From Porticoccus sp038143955 (GTDB lineage Bacteria; Pseudomonadota; Gammaproteobacteria; Pseudomonadales; Porticoccaceae), in contig JAYQMT010000001.1 of assembly GCA_038143955.1 (NCBI GenBank), forward strand, positions 1-50,945: DNA of 50,945 nt. The letters run 5' to 3'. Below the pieces are notes generated by a model. It saw nothing but the letters and a program-made list of their open reading frames with translations. It searched no databases and was not told the origin of the DNA. Both the position numbers and the translations under genes were made by a program. Numbering within the stretch: position 1 is the first letter of the stretch; each line of letters starts with the position of its first letter. Of this stretch, positions 8,939 to 18,275 are shown piece after piece.

Positions 8939-11252
8939 ATGTCGTTGATACTCTCCACTAAGGCAGTACTTTGGCTGCCTTAAATTCTGTACTCAAAACA
9001 GCTCGCATTGCTCCTTTATACGTATTCTCAGTAGCAGACTGGCAGAAAGATCGTCAGGTTTGCCTTAATGGGGTCGCTGAATCCTAGGGAAAACTCCATT
9101 GATAGTGCGTTCCAGTTGCAGCCGCGAGGATAATACTGAATATTCGAATGCTGGTGCATTTTTGTCTATCATGAACGTAAATTTAGAAGAGCTAGAAGTT
9201 GCAGTTACTAAAGTTATTGATTCTTATGGTGTAGCGTTTTTCCGGAAGATGAAGTGTTGGTCCAACCCATGCTCAATGAAGTGGTACGGGATCCGGAGTA
9301 GCCTTTACGCATGATCCTAATACCTGTTCTCCCTATAGAGTGGTGAATTGGTCTGAAGGTGTTGATACAGCATCAATCACAGGAGGGTTAAGTGGACAAG
9401 TCTGGCAGCAGGCGGCTAATAGACCCAGTATCACCACCGATAATTTTAGCACCTATTATTGCGCTTATTGATAAACTTTTAATGCTTTGTGGTAATACGC
9501 CACTAGATTGTGAGTTTGCGGTAACTCGAGAGGGTGACGATGAGGTGTTGTGGCTATTACAAGCACGGCCATTGATCCTTTCGAGTGTTCCATGATTTAC
9601 CAGAAGCTCAAACTATTCGCCTTGACGCTATTGAACGAAAAGTTGCCAGGGAATGCAGGAACATCGTATTCTGATCGGACGTAGCACGGTCTATGGCGTA
9701 ATACCCGATTGGAACCCAGCCGAAATTATTGGAATACGTCCAAAACCCACTTGCATTATCGTTATATAGAGAATTAATAACTGATTCAATATGGGCTTAC
9801 CAACGTCATAACTATGGATATCGTAATTTGCGAAGTTTTCCGTTAATGCTCCATTTTTAGGGCTTCCCTACATTGACGTCCGTGTCTCCTTCAATTCATT
9901 TATACCGGCCGATCTTGATGACAGTCTGGCTGGCCGATTGGTTGATTATTATATAGACCGATTATTGGATGAACCCACTTTGCACGATAAGGTGGAGTTC
10001 GAAATTGTTTACTCTTGCTATACCTTAGATTTACCAAAGCGCTTGGAACATCTAGCGGAGGTTGGTTTCTTGAGATGAAAGAGAAACTATCGCAGGTAGC
10101 TTGAGAAAATTGACTAATCATATTCTTCATCCTCAACATGGTTTGTGGCAAGTAGATGCTGCTAAGATCAATACACTCAATTCCCGGCGCGAGAAATTAC
10201 TTGCCTCTAGTGCTGACCCTAGAACGTATCTACTGGTTGTTAGAGGATGCTAAGCGGTATGGCACTCTTCCGTTTGCCGGATTGGCTCGAGCTGGCTTTA
10301 TTGCAGTGCAGATGTTGAAATCGCTTGTAAATGTGGGCGTGTTCTCTCAATCAGATTACGATAGCTTTATTAGAAGTGTGTCTACTGTTAGTGGTCAGTT
10401 GGCCCGCGACCGTGCTACATTAGATAAGTCTACTTTCTTTTCCAGATATGGCCACCTACGCCCAGGCACCTATGACATTCTGTCACCTCGTTATGACGAG
10501 GCTCCAGAACTTTATTTCGACTGGAGTCGGCGCCCATCTTTACCTGATCAAGTCAAACCGTTCGCTTTGACATTGCCACAGATGCGCGAAATAGAGAAAT
10601 TACTCGATGCTCATGGTCTTCAACCCAATCCTGTAGGTTTGTTAAACTTTATGCAGGCTGGCATTGAATTGCGCGAACAGGCAAAGTTTCATTTTACGCG
10701 CAACCTATCAGATGCATTGGCACTGGTCTCTGAGGTTGGTTTACAATACGGCTTCAGTCGTGAGGAATTATCTTATTGTGATATTACCGCCTTCACAGAA
10801 ATGCATGTTGCGGCAACTAACCCAATTGATTTGCTCTCACGTGGAATAGAGCAAGGTAAGGCACGTTATAAAGAAACGCTCAAGATATCACTACCTCCTT
10901 TGATTGCTAAGCCAGAGGATGTTTGGTCCTTTGAGGGCCAAAAACAATACCCAATTTTATAACTCAAAAGCAGGTGACTGCACCTGTAGTTGAATGTGAT
11001 AAGAATGAGCTCTTGAATGGAGCTATTGTTTGTATCCCAAATGCTGATCCTGGATTTGACTGGTTATTTTCATACCCGATTTCTGGTTTGATCACAGCTT
11101 GGGGTGGAGTAAATTCACATATGGCTATTCGTGCTGGAGAACTTGGTTTGCCGGCGGTGATTGGTGCCGGCGAACTCCTTTATCAACGTTGGTCAGAAGC
11201 TACGCGACTGCACTTGGATTGTGCTGGGCGACGTGTTGAGGTTTTAGGGTGA
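8939..11252 (+). CDS. PEP-utilising-enzyme-like L-glutamine kinase (Cj1418 type)
   Basis: Three-part architecture of phosphoenolpyruvate-synthase relatives. The N-terminal ATP-binding domain has TPLIVRSSCSREDN, GAFLSI, VRSGVAFTHDP and WLLQARPLI. A middle region follows (GHLRPGTYDILSPRYDEAPE). The C-terminal swivelling domain carries the phospho-accepting histidine in GGVNSHMAIRAGELGLPAVIG (His codon 11118-11120). Reconstructed length is about 770 residues, close to C. jejuni Cj1418, which phosphorylates the amide nitrogen of L-glutamine with ATP. No PEP synthase C-terminal TIM barrel is present, which excludes PpsA and PpdK. At least eight frame slips occur (near 8967, 9087, 9230, 9290, 9395, 9650, 10100, 10950). 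Ends with a GTGA overlap to the next gene. First committed step of the proposed phosphoramidate pathway. Confidence 0.78.
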
Positions 11253-11833
11253 AGCTAGTAGGTGTCAGTCAGCGCGTAGATACTCTTCCTGATCGGAATG
11301 AAACAAGAGACGCGTTGGATCAACGTTTGGTTAAGTGGATAACAAGTTGCGGCTTTATACCGGTGCCTGTGCCCAACACTTTGCAAGGCTGTATACATAA
11401 TTGGTTGATGAATTTGCAACCAGCTGCCTTAATACTTTCTGGTGGTAATAACATTGGTCAACATCCTGACCGTGACGAGTCCGAGCTTGCCCCTTCTTTC
11501 TTACGCAAAAGAATTGACTTTGCCAGTTCTTGGAATCTGTCGTGGTATGCAGATGATGGCGTGCTGGGCAGGAGCAGATCTTCATATGGTCAGTGGACAT
11601 ATAAGAGCTCGTCATCAATTAAACGGCCAGATTTCTGGAAACGTTAACAGTTACCACAACTATTCGCTATCTTACTGTCCAAGTGATTTTGAAGTGATAG
11701 CAAGAAGTGAAGACAATGAAATCGAAGCTATCCGGCATAGTCCCTACCTTGGGAAGGTTGGATGTGGCATCCCGAGCGAGAGGTTAACCTAGGAGTAGAA
11801 GATCTGAACCGTATTAAGGCATTGTTCAGCTGA
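11249..11833 (+). CDS. Class I glutamine amidotransferase, probable gamma-glutamyl-CDP-amidate hydrolase (Cj1417 type)
   Basis: Peptidase C26/PuuD-like fold. LILSGGNNIGQHPDRDE is followed by the nucleophile elbow LPVLGICRGMQMMA (Cys codon 11538-11540) and the C-terminal catalytic MWHPERE near 11762. About 195 residues, matching the short Cj1417 type rather than longer PuuD enzymes. In C. jejuni this enzyme removes glutamate from CDP-L-glutamine to leave cytidine diphosphoramidate. The frame changes near 11400-11530, 11560-11600 and 11760. Starts with GTG overlapping the kinase stop. Specificity rests on gene context. Confidence 0.78.
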
Positions 11834-11843
11834 TAAGTTGAAA

Positions 11844-12243
11844 TGTTTAATCATTTACGCTTAGGGATAAATCCGCTTGTATTCTGATTGTCATCAAACT
11901 TCTGTATGTAGAGATCTGTTATGGGACGTTATAAACTCTGGGGTAGAAAGATTTAGATATAGAATGGAAGTTGATCTATTGTAAGAAACGTATCAAAAGT
12001 TTGTAGGATGTCCGTGTGCTTATAGCCCAAAACCAATACAATTAGTGAGTTATGGTTACTTCGACCCTCAAGTGCTGTTTGCCGGTGGGATCAAGGGTAG
12101 AGGTAGAGGTATTTCCTTACCTGGTCTACGATAGTAATCTAGACACCACTTCGGGAAAAGGTTTGACCTATAGTAAGTCAAGATGCAGTGACTTCAGTTT
12201 TTTGCATTTTGCTTGCCTTAAGGCTGTACAAAATTCTAATTAA
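11844..12243 (+). CDS. Unrecognised, frame-broken coding stretch within the phosphoramidate cluster
   Basis: From an ATG at 11844 the translation looks like protein but switches frame about three times: FNHLRLGINPL, then SVCRDLLWDVINSGVERFRY, then QKFVGCPCAYSPKPIQLVS, and finally VFPYLVYDSNLDTTSGKGLT to a TAA at 12241-12243. Together this would be a protein of about 130 residues. It sits between the amidotransferase and cytidylyltransferase, which are both in the pathway, and has no obvious counterpart in the four core Campylobacter enzymes. I do not recognise a family. It may be an accessory protein or a decayed gene. Confidence 0.35.
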
Positions 12244-12265
12244 AAGTGAAGGAAAGCTAGTTATT

Positions 12266-13023
12266 ATGAAGGCCATTATTCTTGCTGCTGGACGTGGTAG
12301 CCGTATGAAAAGTCTGACCGAAGAACGTCCGAAGTGTTTGGTAGAGTTGGCGGGGAAGGCATTACTTGATTGGCAATTGGAAGCACTTCGGGAGGCAGGC
12401 GTTTCAGAGATCGCTATTGTTACAGGTTACAAGCGGGAACTTTTGGCTAATCGTGGGCTAGTAGAGTTTTATAATCCACGCTGGGCAGAAACCATATGGT
12501 GTCCTCACTTGCCTGTGCACAAGACTGGCTTCAAGCTGAACCCTGCATCGTAACCTACTCGGATATCTTCTACAGCTCAGTGGCTATCAAATCCTTGATG
12601 GAGTGTAGCTCATTGCTTGCTGTCACCTATGATCCTAATTGGCTTGAGCTTTGGACTAAACGCTTTGGTGATCCCATACTAGATGCAGAAACCTTCCGTC
12701 TGACGAGTGAGCACACCTTGGCTGAAATTGGTTACAAACCAAAATCTGTTGACGAGGTGCAAGGACAGTACATGGGATTATTGCGCTTTACGCCTCAGGG
12801 GTGGGCAAAGTAATTCCGAATCCTTTCAACATTGTCTGCGCAAGAAAATGATTGCATACATATGACAGGCACATTACAAAGAGTCATTGACGCTAGCCAA
12901 ATCACAATTGCAGCCATTTCTTATATAGGTGAATGGGGCGAAGTTGACAGTACAGAAGATTTATTGATATACCAAAATTCTGACAGGGCTCGTTCTTCGG
13001 CAAACATAACAAAAGATAACTGA
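12266..13023 (+). CDS. NTP-transferase-fold cytidylyltransferase, probable CTP:phosphoglutamine cytidylyltransferase (Cj1416 type)
   Basis: Nucleotidyltransferase signature KAIILAAGRGSRMKSLT at residues 2-18, PKCLVELAGKALLDWQLEAL, then IAIVTGYKRELL, the metal-binding YSDIFYSS, and a C-terminal IGEWGEVDSTEDL. About 252 residues, close to Cj1416, which couples L-glutamine phosphate to CTP. Phosphocholine cytidylyltransferases (LicC type) share this fold, so family alone does not decide. The neighbouring glutamine-kinase-like and C26 genes favour phosphoglutamine. Start chosen at 12266, where AAGGAAAG lies 10-15 bases upstream. Frames slip near 12500 and 12805. Last gene of the phosphoramidate group. 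Confidence 0.75.
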
Positions 13024-13169
13024 TACTGCAATCGAATACTATGCGATTTATAAAATTAAAGACTAATAAATTAAGTAATTGCAAATTAGTGGACAACATA
13101 AGCAAATGATACTTTCTACTAAACTAGAAATACTTTGATGCTATTGAATCGTTTTGTTCTAAGAATAGA

Positions 13170-13578
13170 TTGAACATCCCTTTTGAGGAGCTTTTTCGTT
13201 ATGCAATTATCGGCTTAACTCTTAACTTTCTGGGATACCTAATATACCTAACCTTAACGTCACTTTGGCTTTCTCCATTTGCCACAATTACGATTTCTTA
13301 CCCATTAGGGGTAATTGCTGGTTATTTTGTCCACAAAAGACATACATTTCGTGAACAAAAAGAGTTAGAAAGTTCTCAATTTATTCGATTTGTAGTAATT
13401 TACGTTATTGGTTTCTTCTTAAATTGGTTGCTGCTTTTTATTTTTCATGAAAAACTAGGCTATCATCATCAGTTAAGTGCAATTATTGCCATTTTTATTA
13501 TAGCAGGCTTTCTCTTTATATTGATGAAGTTTTTTATCTTTACGTCTGTGAAAAATAAACAATCCAAGAAATTTATAA
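13170..13578 (+). CDS. GtrA-like membrane protein
   Basis: Small four-helix membrane protein of the GtrA family, proposed to flip undecaprenyl-phosphate-linked sugars. Visible are ELFRYAIIGLTLNFLGYLIY, ISYPLGVIAGYFVHKRHTF (the family motif with aromatic residue and basic loop), then two further helices ending in LILMKFFIFTS-like sequence. About 136 residues. A TTG at 13170 is the nearest start; the frame is open further upstream, so the start is uncertain. The frame runs on into WecE, but one base change near the end gives a TAA at 13576. Probably works with the GtrB-like protein at 5543. Confidence 0.8.
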
Positions 13579-13580
13579 GT

Positions 13581-14709
13581 ATGATTCCTTTCAACAAGCC
13601 CTTCTTAACCGGTAAAGAGCTAAAGTATATTGCCCAAGCGCAGGCAAACAATACCTTGGCGGGTGATGGACCATTTACACGGCTTTGTCATCAATGGATT
13701 GAAGAGGAAGTAGGTTGCAGCAAGGCTTTACTTACGCATAGTTGCACCGCAGCGCTTGAAATGGCCGCAATACTCGCAGACATTCAACCTGGCGATGAAG
13801 TAATTATGCCGTCTTATACTTTTGTTTCTACTGCAAATGCCTTTGTTTTACGTAAAAAGTGTACCAGTATTTGTGGATATTCGACAAGATACACTGAACA
13901 TAGATGAAACGCTTATTGAAAAGGCTATTACGCCACGCACTAAGGCAATTGTGCCAGTACACTATGCGGGTGTAGCCTGTGAAATGAATACCCTCATGGC
14001 CATTGCTGAGCAACATAATTTATTGGTGATTGAAGACGTTGCGCAGGGCTTTCAGGCAAATTACCGTGGGCAGCCTCTTGGTTCAATTGGTCACTTAAGT
14101 TGTTATAGCTTTCATGAAACAAAAAACATCATTTCTGGTGAAGGTGGAGCGCTACTAATTAATGCCCCAGCGTTAGCTGAACGCGCAGAGAAATAATTCG
14201 AGAAAAAGGTACTAATCGTAGCAGATTTTTTCGAAAACAAGTAGATAAATACACGTGGTTAGACCTCGGTTCATCATATTTACCAGGCGAAATTACTGCA
14301 GCATTTTTGGGCACAGATAGAAGAAGCCAACAGCATTAAGACTAGACGCCTCCAGATTTGGGAACATTACCACGCTAATTTCGACTCGTTGGAGCAGAAA
14401 GGACGTGTTCGCCGCCCAGTGATTCCTGCCGAATGCACGCACAATGCTCATATGTATTACCTGCTTCTCAATGATCTTAATGACAGAAACCGGTTTATCG
14501 ACGCCATGAATTCAAAGGGGATTAACTGTGTTTTCCATTACTTGCCCTTACATTCTTCTCCCTATGGTCAGAAGGTTTCCCGCACGCATGGCGACCTAGA
14601 TGTTACCGAAAAATTAGCACAGCGTATAGTAAGATTACCACTTTGGGTAGGTTTAGAAAAGGAGCAAGAGATGTTAATTAACGAGATTACAAAATTTCTT
14701 AACACATAG
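13581..14709 (+). CDS. wecE: dTDP-4-amino-4,6-dideoxygalactose transaminase
   Basis: PLP-dependent DegT/DnrJ/EryC1 aminotransferase that converts dTDP-4-keto-6-deoxyglucose to dTDP-Fuc4N. Strongly WecE/RffA-like: MIPFNKPFLTGKELKYIAQA, LTHSCTAALEMAAILADIQP, VIMPSYTFVSTANAFVLR, VPVHYAGVACEM, VIEDVAQGFQANYRGQPLGS, and the lysine region SFHETKNIISGEGGAL, in which K binds PLP. About 376 residues, as expected. Frame slips near 13855, 14195 and 14315-14390 only. With RmlA and RmlB at the start of the block it completes dTDP-Fuc4N; no WecD acetyltransferase was found. Confidence 0.92.
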
Positions 14710-14730
14710 AATATAAATAGATAATAAGTT

Positions 14731-16255
14731 ATGAGTAAATTCTTTGTAACCAACAAAGCTAAAAACGTAAAAAATAATTTTGAAGAAAGATATTTCAAAA
14801 TTGATATCTTATATTTGCTTTTTGTTTTTATAGTTGTGGTATTGCTAAGTTCTAAGGGGCTGAATACTTCACTTTGGCTTGATGAAGCATGGCGTATTAA
14901 TTTGAGTAGACAACATGGTGCTTTTTTTCCAGTATACCTTTGTCATACGATGGTCTCTTGCGTCTTTATGAGATTTCTTTAGGACAAAATGAATGGCATT
15001 ACCGAATAATGTCATTAATTTTTGGATTACTAGTTATTGGTACCACTTTCTGTGTTGGTAAAAAATTTCTTAATAGGCAGGCTGCATATTTTGGTTCTTC
15101 GCTAACTGCAGTTAATACATTATTTTTATATCAATCAGCTGAGGCATCTGTTTATACACTGGCCACCTTATTATGCTTATTGGTATTATTTCTATCATTG
15201 ATGGATGATAAAAAATTCGCAATATAATTATTGCAATATGCCTAATTATTTGGCTGGTTTTTCTCCATATTTTTTTCGCTATTTTTGCTTTTATAATGGT
15301 TCTAGTGGCCTATTTTTTAAAAGTTCTGGTAGAATAAAAATGAAGTATAGTTTTTATTTATTTTTGATAACTGGGCTATCCGCGGTGCTACTATACTTTT
15401 TAATTAATTATGATTATTTTGCAGCATATTTTATAAACAAACTAAGTTTTTCATCTCCATTGCGCATGATTGAGAGGTTATTCTCAGCGGCGGTCTTTTC
15501 AGTGAATTTTTATGGTAATAGCAAGTATCTGCCTAACAATCCATTTATATCTACCAATTTTTGTATTTGTAACTCTTGGCTTAACTCTTTTTCTAAAAAA
15601 TAGTTTATGGTTTCTCAAAACAAGTGCTGGCTAATCATGGCAATTTCTATAACTTTATTTGGCATTTTTCTGACTATGCAAAGCATATTTTCTGGCGCTA
15701 CCTTTCCTAGATATTTCATTGGCGCGATACCTCTTGTATATTTATGTATCGGTTATTTTTCAAAACTTAAACTTAATCAGCTAGTGATTTTAAATAGTCT
15801 TATTTTCTTTATTTTTATTTTTGGCTGGAATACGGAGAATATTTTTGACAAAGCGCGACCAGATGTTAGAGAGGTATCAAAAATAATTGAAGATATATGT
15901 GTACAAGAAAATATTAAAGTTTATGTGCCTCACACTTTTGAAACTCCTTTATATGATTATTATTTTAAAAAGAGGGGTGTTTGTGAATTGGTGAAAAGTC
16001 CTTCTTATATTAGTTATTTTGAGGATCAAATATGTCCACTTTATTTCCGTCCCCAGAAGATTACAAGCAGCAAGATCATTGGTTAAGAGGTCAAGTTATT
16101 AATCTTGATGGTTTCATCTTAGTTGGTGAACGTTCAATCAAACGTATTGAAGCCTTTTTTGAGTTCTATATATGGTAAATTTGATGTTCATAAAAAAAAT
16201 TGATATAGGTCCAGTAAGTATATATAAGATTAAGGAATTAGATGATAAATATTGA
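14731..16255 (+). CDS. GT-C fold integral membrane glycosyltransferase (ArnT/PMT-like)
   Basis: Long, highly hydrophobic protein (about 505 residues) with many membrane helices. The first loop carries NTSLWLDEAWRINL, the acidic DE motif of GT-C enzymes that use polyprenyl-phosphate sugars in the periplasm. It is followed by EWHYRIMSLIFGLLVIGTTF and LYQSAEASVYTLATLLCLL. The C-terminal soluble part includes VREVSKIIEDICVQENIKVY and ends KIKELDDKY, overlapping the next ATG. Frame slips near 14935, 15220, 15520-15600, 16050 and 16165. More AT-rich than its neighbours. Likely the third component (GtrC role) for the GtrB-like and GtrA-like proteins, though it could be an independent transferase. 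Confidence 0.75.
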
Positions 16256-16820
16256 TATTATTAATAAAAACTTACTCCATCATATTAACGTTGTTGATTT
16301 CGTCATTGATTGTCTACAAGATGATATAAGTGAGATAGGCACATGCTTGGCAAGCTCATTAGATACTGGCTCAACCTTGTTTTGGTGTGGCAATGGCGGA
16401 AGTGCAGCTGATTCACAGCACATTGCCGCTGAACTCGTTGGGCGTTTTAAGAAAGATCGTAAGGCACTTCGGTCAATTGCACTCACGACCGATACCTCAG
16501 TTATTACCTGTATAGCAAACGATTACAACTATGAAGATATTTTCTCAAGACAACTTGAAGCAGTTGCTAGAAATGGCGATGTACTTGTGGCAATCTCAAC
16601 TTCTGGCAATAGTGAAAATATAGTGCGGGCTCTTAAAACTGCAAAAAAGCTAGGTGTTAAAACCATTGCCCTTCTTGGTAAAGAAGGCGGTAGAGCTAAA
16701 AAATTGGCTGATTTAAAAATCGTAATACCTAGCGATTCAACTGCACGAATTCAAGAAGTGCATATATTGGTTGGGCATATACTTTGCGACCTAATTGAAC
16801 ACGAGCTTGGTCTTGCCTAA
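16242..16820 (+). CDS. GmhA-like SIS-domain phosphosugar isomerase
   Basis: Single SIS domain, 192 residues, uninterrupted. LFWCGNGGSAADSQHIAAEL and LVGRFKKDRKALRSIALTTD near residues 47-88 are GmhA-type, as is ISTSGNSENIVRAL near 126. ARIQEVHILVGHILCDLIEH, with the conserved His/Glu pair, closes the protein. GmhA converts sedoheptulose-7-phosphate to D-glycero-D-manno-heptose-7-phosphate in the cytoplasm. No HldE or GmhB homologue follows, so here it may feed the neighbouring HAD/NeuB-like pathway or another phosphosugar. Confidence 0.88.
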   Translation: MINIDIINKNLLHHINVVDFVIDCLQDDISEIGTCLASSLDTGSTLFWCGNGGSAADSQHIAAELVGRFKKDRKALRSIALTTDTSVITCIANDYNYEDIFSRQLEAVARNGDVLVAISTSGNSENIVRALKTAKKLGVKTIALLGKEGGRAKKLADLKIVIPSDSTARIQEVHILVGHILCDLIEHELGLA

Positions 16821-17352
16821 TAAAAAAAAATCCCAGACTACAAAGATATCCACACAATTGTGTTCGATTTCGATGGAGTATTTACAAATAATAAAGTTTG
16901 GGTCGATCAAAATGGTATCGAGACGGTGTGCTGCGATCGTGGTGACGGACTAGGACTTGACCTCTTGCGTTCTTTTATGATACAGAAGAATTTGTCCTTA
17001 AAATACTTTATTCTATCTAAGAGAAAAATGAAGTTGTTTTAACTCGATCAAAAAAAATTCATGTCGATTGTGTGCAGTCGATATCTAATAAAGCAGATTA
17101 TTTATTGAATTATCTTAAAAAAATAATTTGAGCACTGAAGGGTTAGTCTATCTTGGAAATGATCTCAATGACCTAGAGGCAATTCAGATGTCTGGATTCT
17201 CTGTATCTCCAAGTGACGCACACAGAATGATTCTTGATCAAGTAGATCTTGTTTTACCCCAGAAAGGTGGTGATGGTTTTGTTCGAGCCTTTATTGAGTT
17301 GTTGATTGGTGTTGAAAAGATGTCTGCTGAAGAAGTAACAGGCCTATTCTAA
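16813..17352 (+). CDS. KdsC-like HAD-family phosphatase
   Basis: HAD phosphatase with motif I IVFDFDGVFTNNKVWVD (the two Asp are nucleophile and acid/base), the lysine region KADYLLNYLK, and motif IV VYLGNDLNDLEAIQMSGFS. About 178 residues, the size of KdsC and of Kdn-9-phosphate phosphatase. The family removes the phosphate left after a NeuB- or KdsA-type condensation, which fits its place just before the NeuB-like gene. The start is uncertain: a TTG at 16813 is in frame if the run of nine A at 16822-16830 is really ten. Frame slips near 17030 and 17125. Confidence 0.8.
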
Positions 17353-17376
17353 TTTCGGAAACAGGAGCTAAATAAA

Positions 17377-18221
17377 ATGGGTATTTTTTTTATTGCCGAA
17401 ATCATCAATCACAATGGCGATATGGGCATTTGTAAGGAGCTCATTGATCTCGCAGCAAGTGCTGGCTGCGACGCAGTGAAAGTTTCAAAAACGCGATATC
17501 AATCAGGTGTATACGCAAGAATTCTTGGATAGTCCGCGAGAAAGCCCATGGGGCAAGACGCAACGCGCACAAAAAGAGGGACTAGAGCTTAGCAAGGAAC
17601 AATATGAAGAGATTGCTCGCTACTGTGCCAAAAAGGCATTGAGTGGTTTGCATCTGCTTGGGATCTAAATAGCCAAGGCTTCTTGCGTCAATTTGACTGC
17701 AAGTTCAACAAAATTGCGTCTGCAATGATTGTGTACCAAGATCTATTGCGGATGGTTGCTGAAGAAGGGAAACATACGTTCATATCAACAGGCATGAGTA
17801 ACCACGAAGATATTCAAAAAGCTGTTGATATTTTCCAGGACGCTAGGTTGCCCCTTCAATTGATGCACACCATCTCAACCTATCCAATGCGTGATGAAGA
17901 TGCGAATCTGCGTGTTATCGACACCCTTCGTAATCGTTATCAGTGCGATATTGGTTATAGCGGACATGAAGTTGGTTTGGCAATTTCTTATGCTGCCGCA
18001 GCGATGGGTATCACCTCGCTTGAGCGTCACATTACATTAAATCGTGCTATGTATGGATCTGACCAAGCAGCATCAATTGAACCATCTGGCCTGCGTCAAC
18101 TGGTTGGGGCGGTGCGCAAAATCGAAAAAGCAATGGGTGATGGTGAAAAGCAAATCATTGATGCTGAAGTTCAATCGCTCGCAAGTTGCGTGAGCACCTT
18201 GATTTAGATTCGCGTCACTAA
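17377..18221 (+). CDS. NeuB-like 3-deoxy-ulosonic acid synthase, without C-terminal SAF domain
   Basis: TIM-barrel synthase that condenses PEP with an aldose. FFIAEIINHNGDMGICKELI at the N-terminus, SPRESPWGKTQRAQKEGLEL near residue 56, FKIAS-like FNKIASAMIVYQDLL, HTFISTGMSNHEDI, LMHTISTYPMRDEDANLRVI, DIGYSGHEVGLAISYAAAAM, then TSLERHITLNRAMYGSDQAA. The reading ends about residue 281, near EHLDLDSRH and a TAA at 18219, after a one-base correction at about 18190. Typical NeuB/SpsE proteins carry an additional SAF (antifreeze-like) domain of some 60 residues, and none is encoded before the next gene. An ATG with ACAGGAG upstream fixes the start. Frame slips near 17500 and 17640. Confidence 0.85.
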
Positions 18222-18275
18222 TGTGCCGTAATGCCTCAGTATTTAATTTCCGAATGATTCTAGGTGTAACAAATT

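Noticed and set aside
8939..11252. PEP synthase or pyruvate phosphate dikinase
   Set aside because: The ATP-binding and swivelling His domains are present but the C-terminal PEP/pyruvate TIM barrel is missing, and the gene is flanked by phosphoramidate-type genes.
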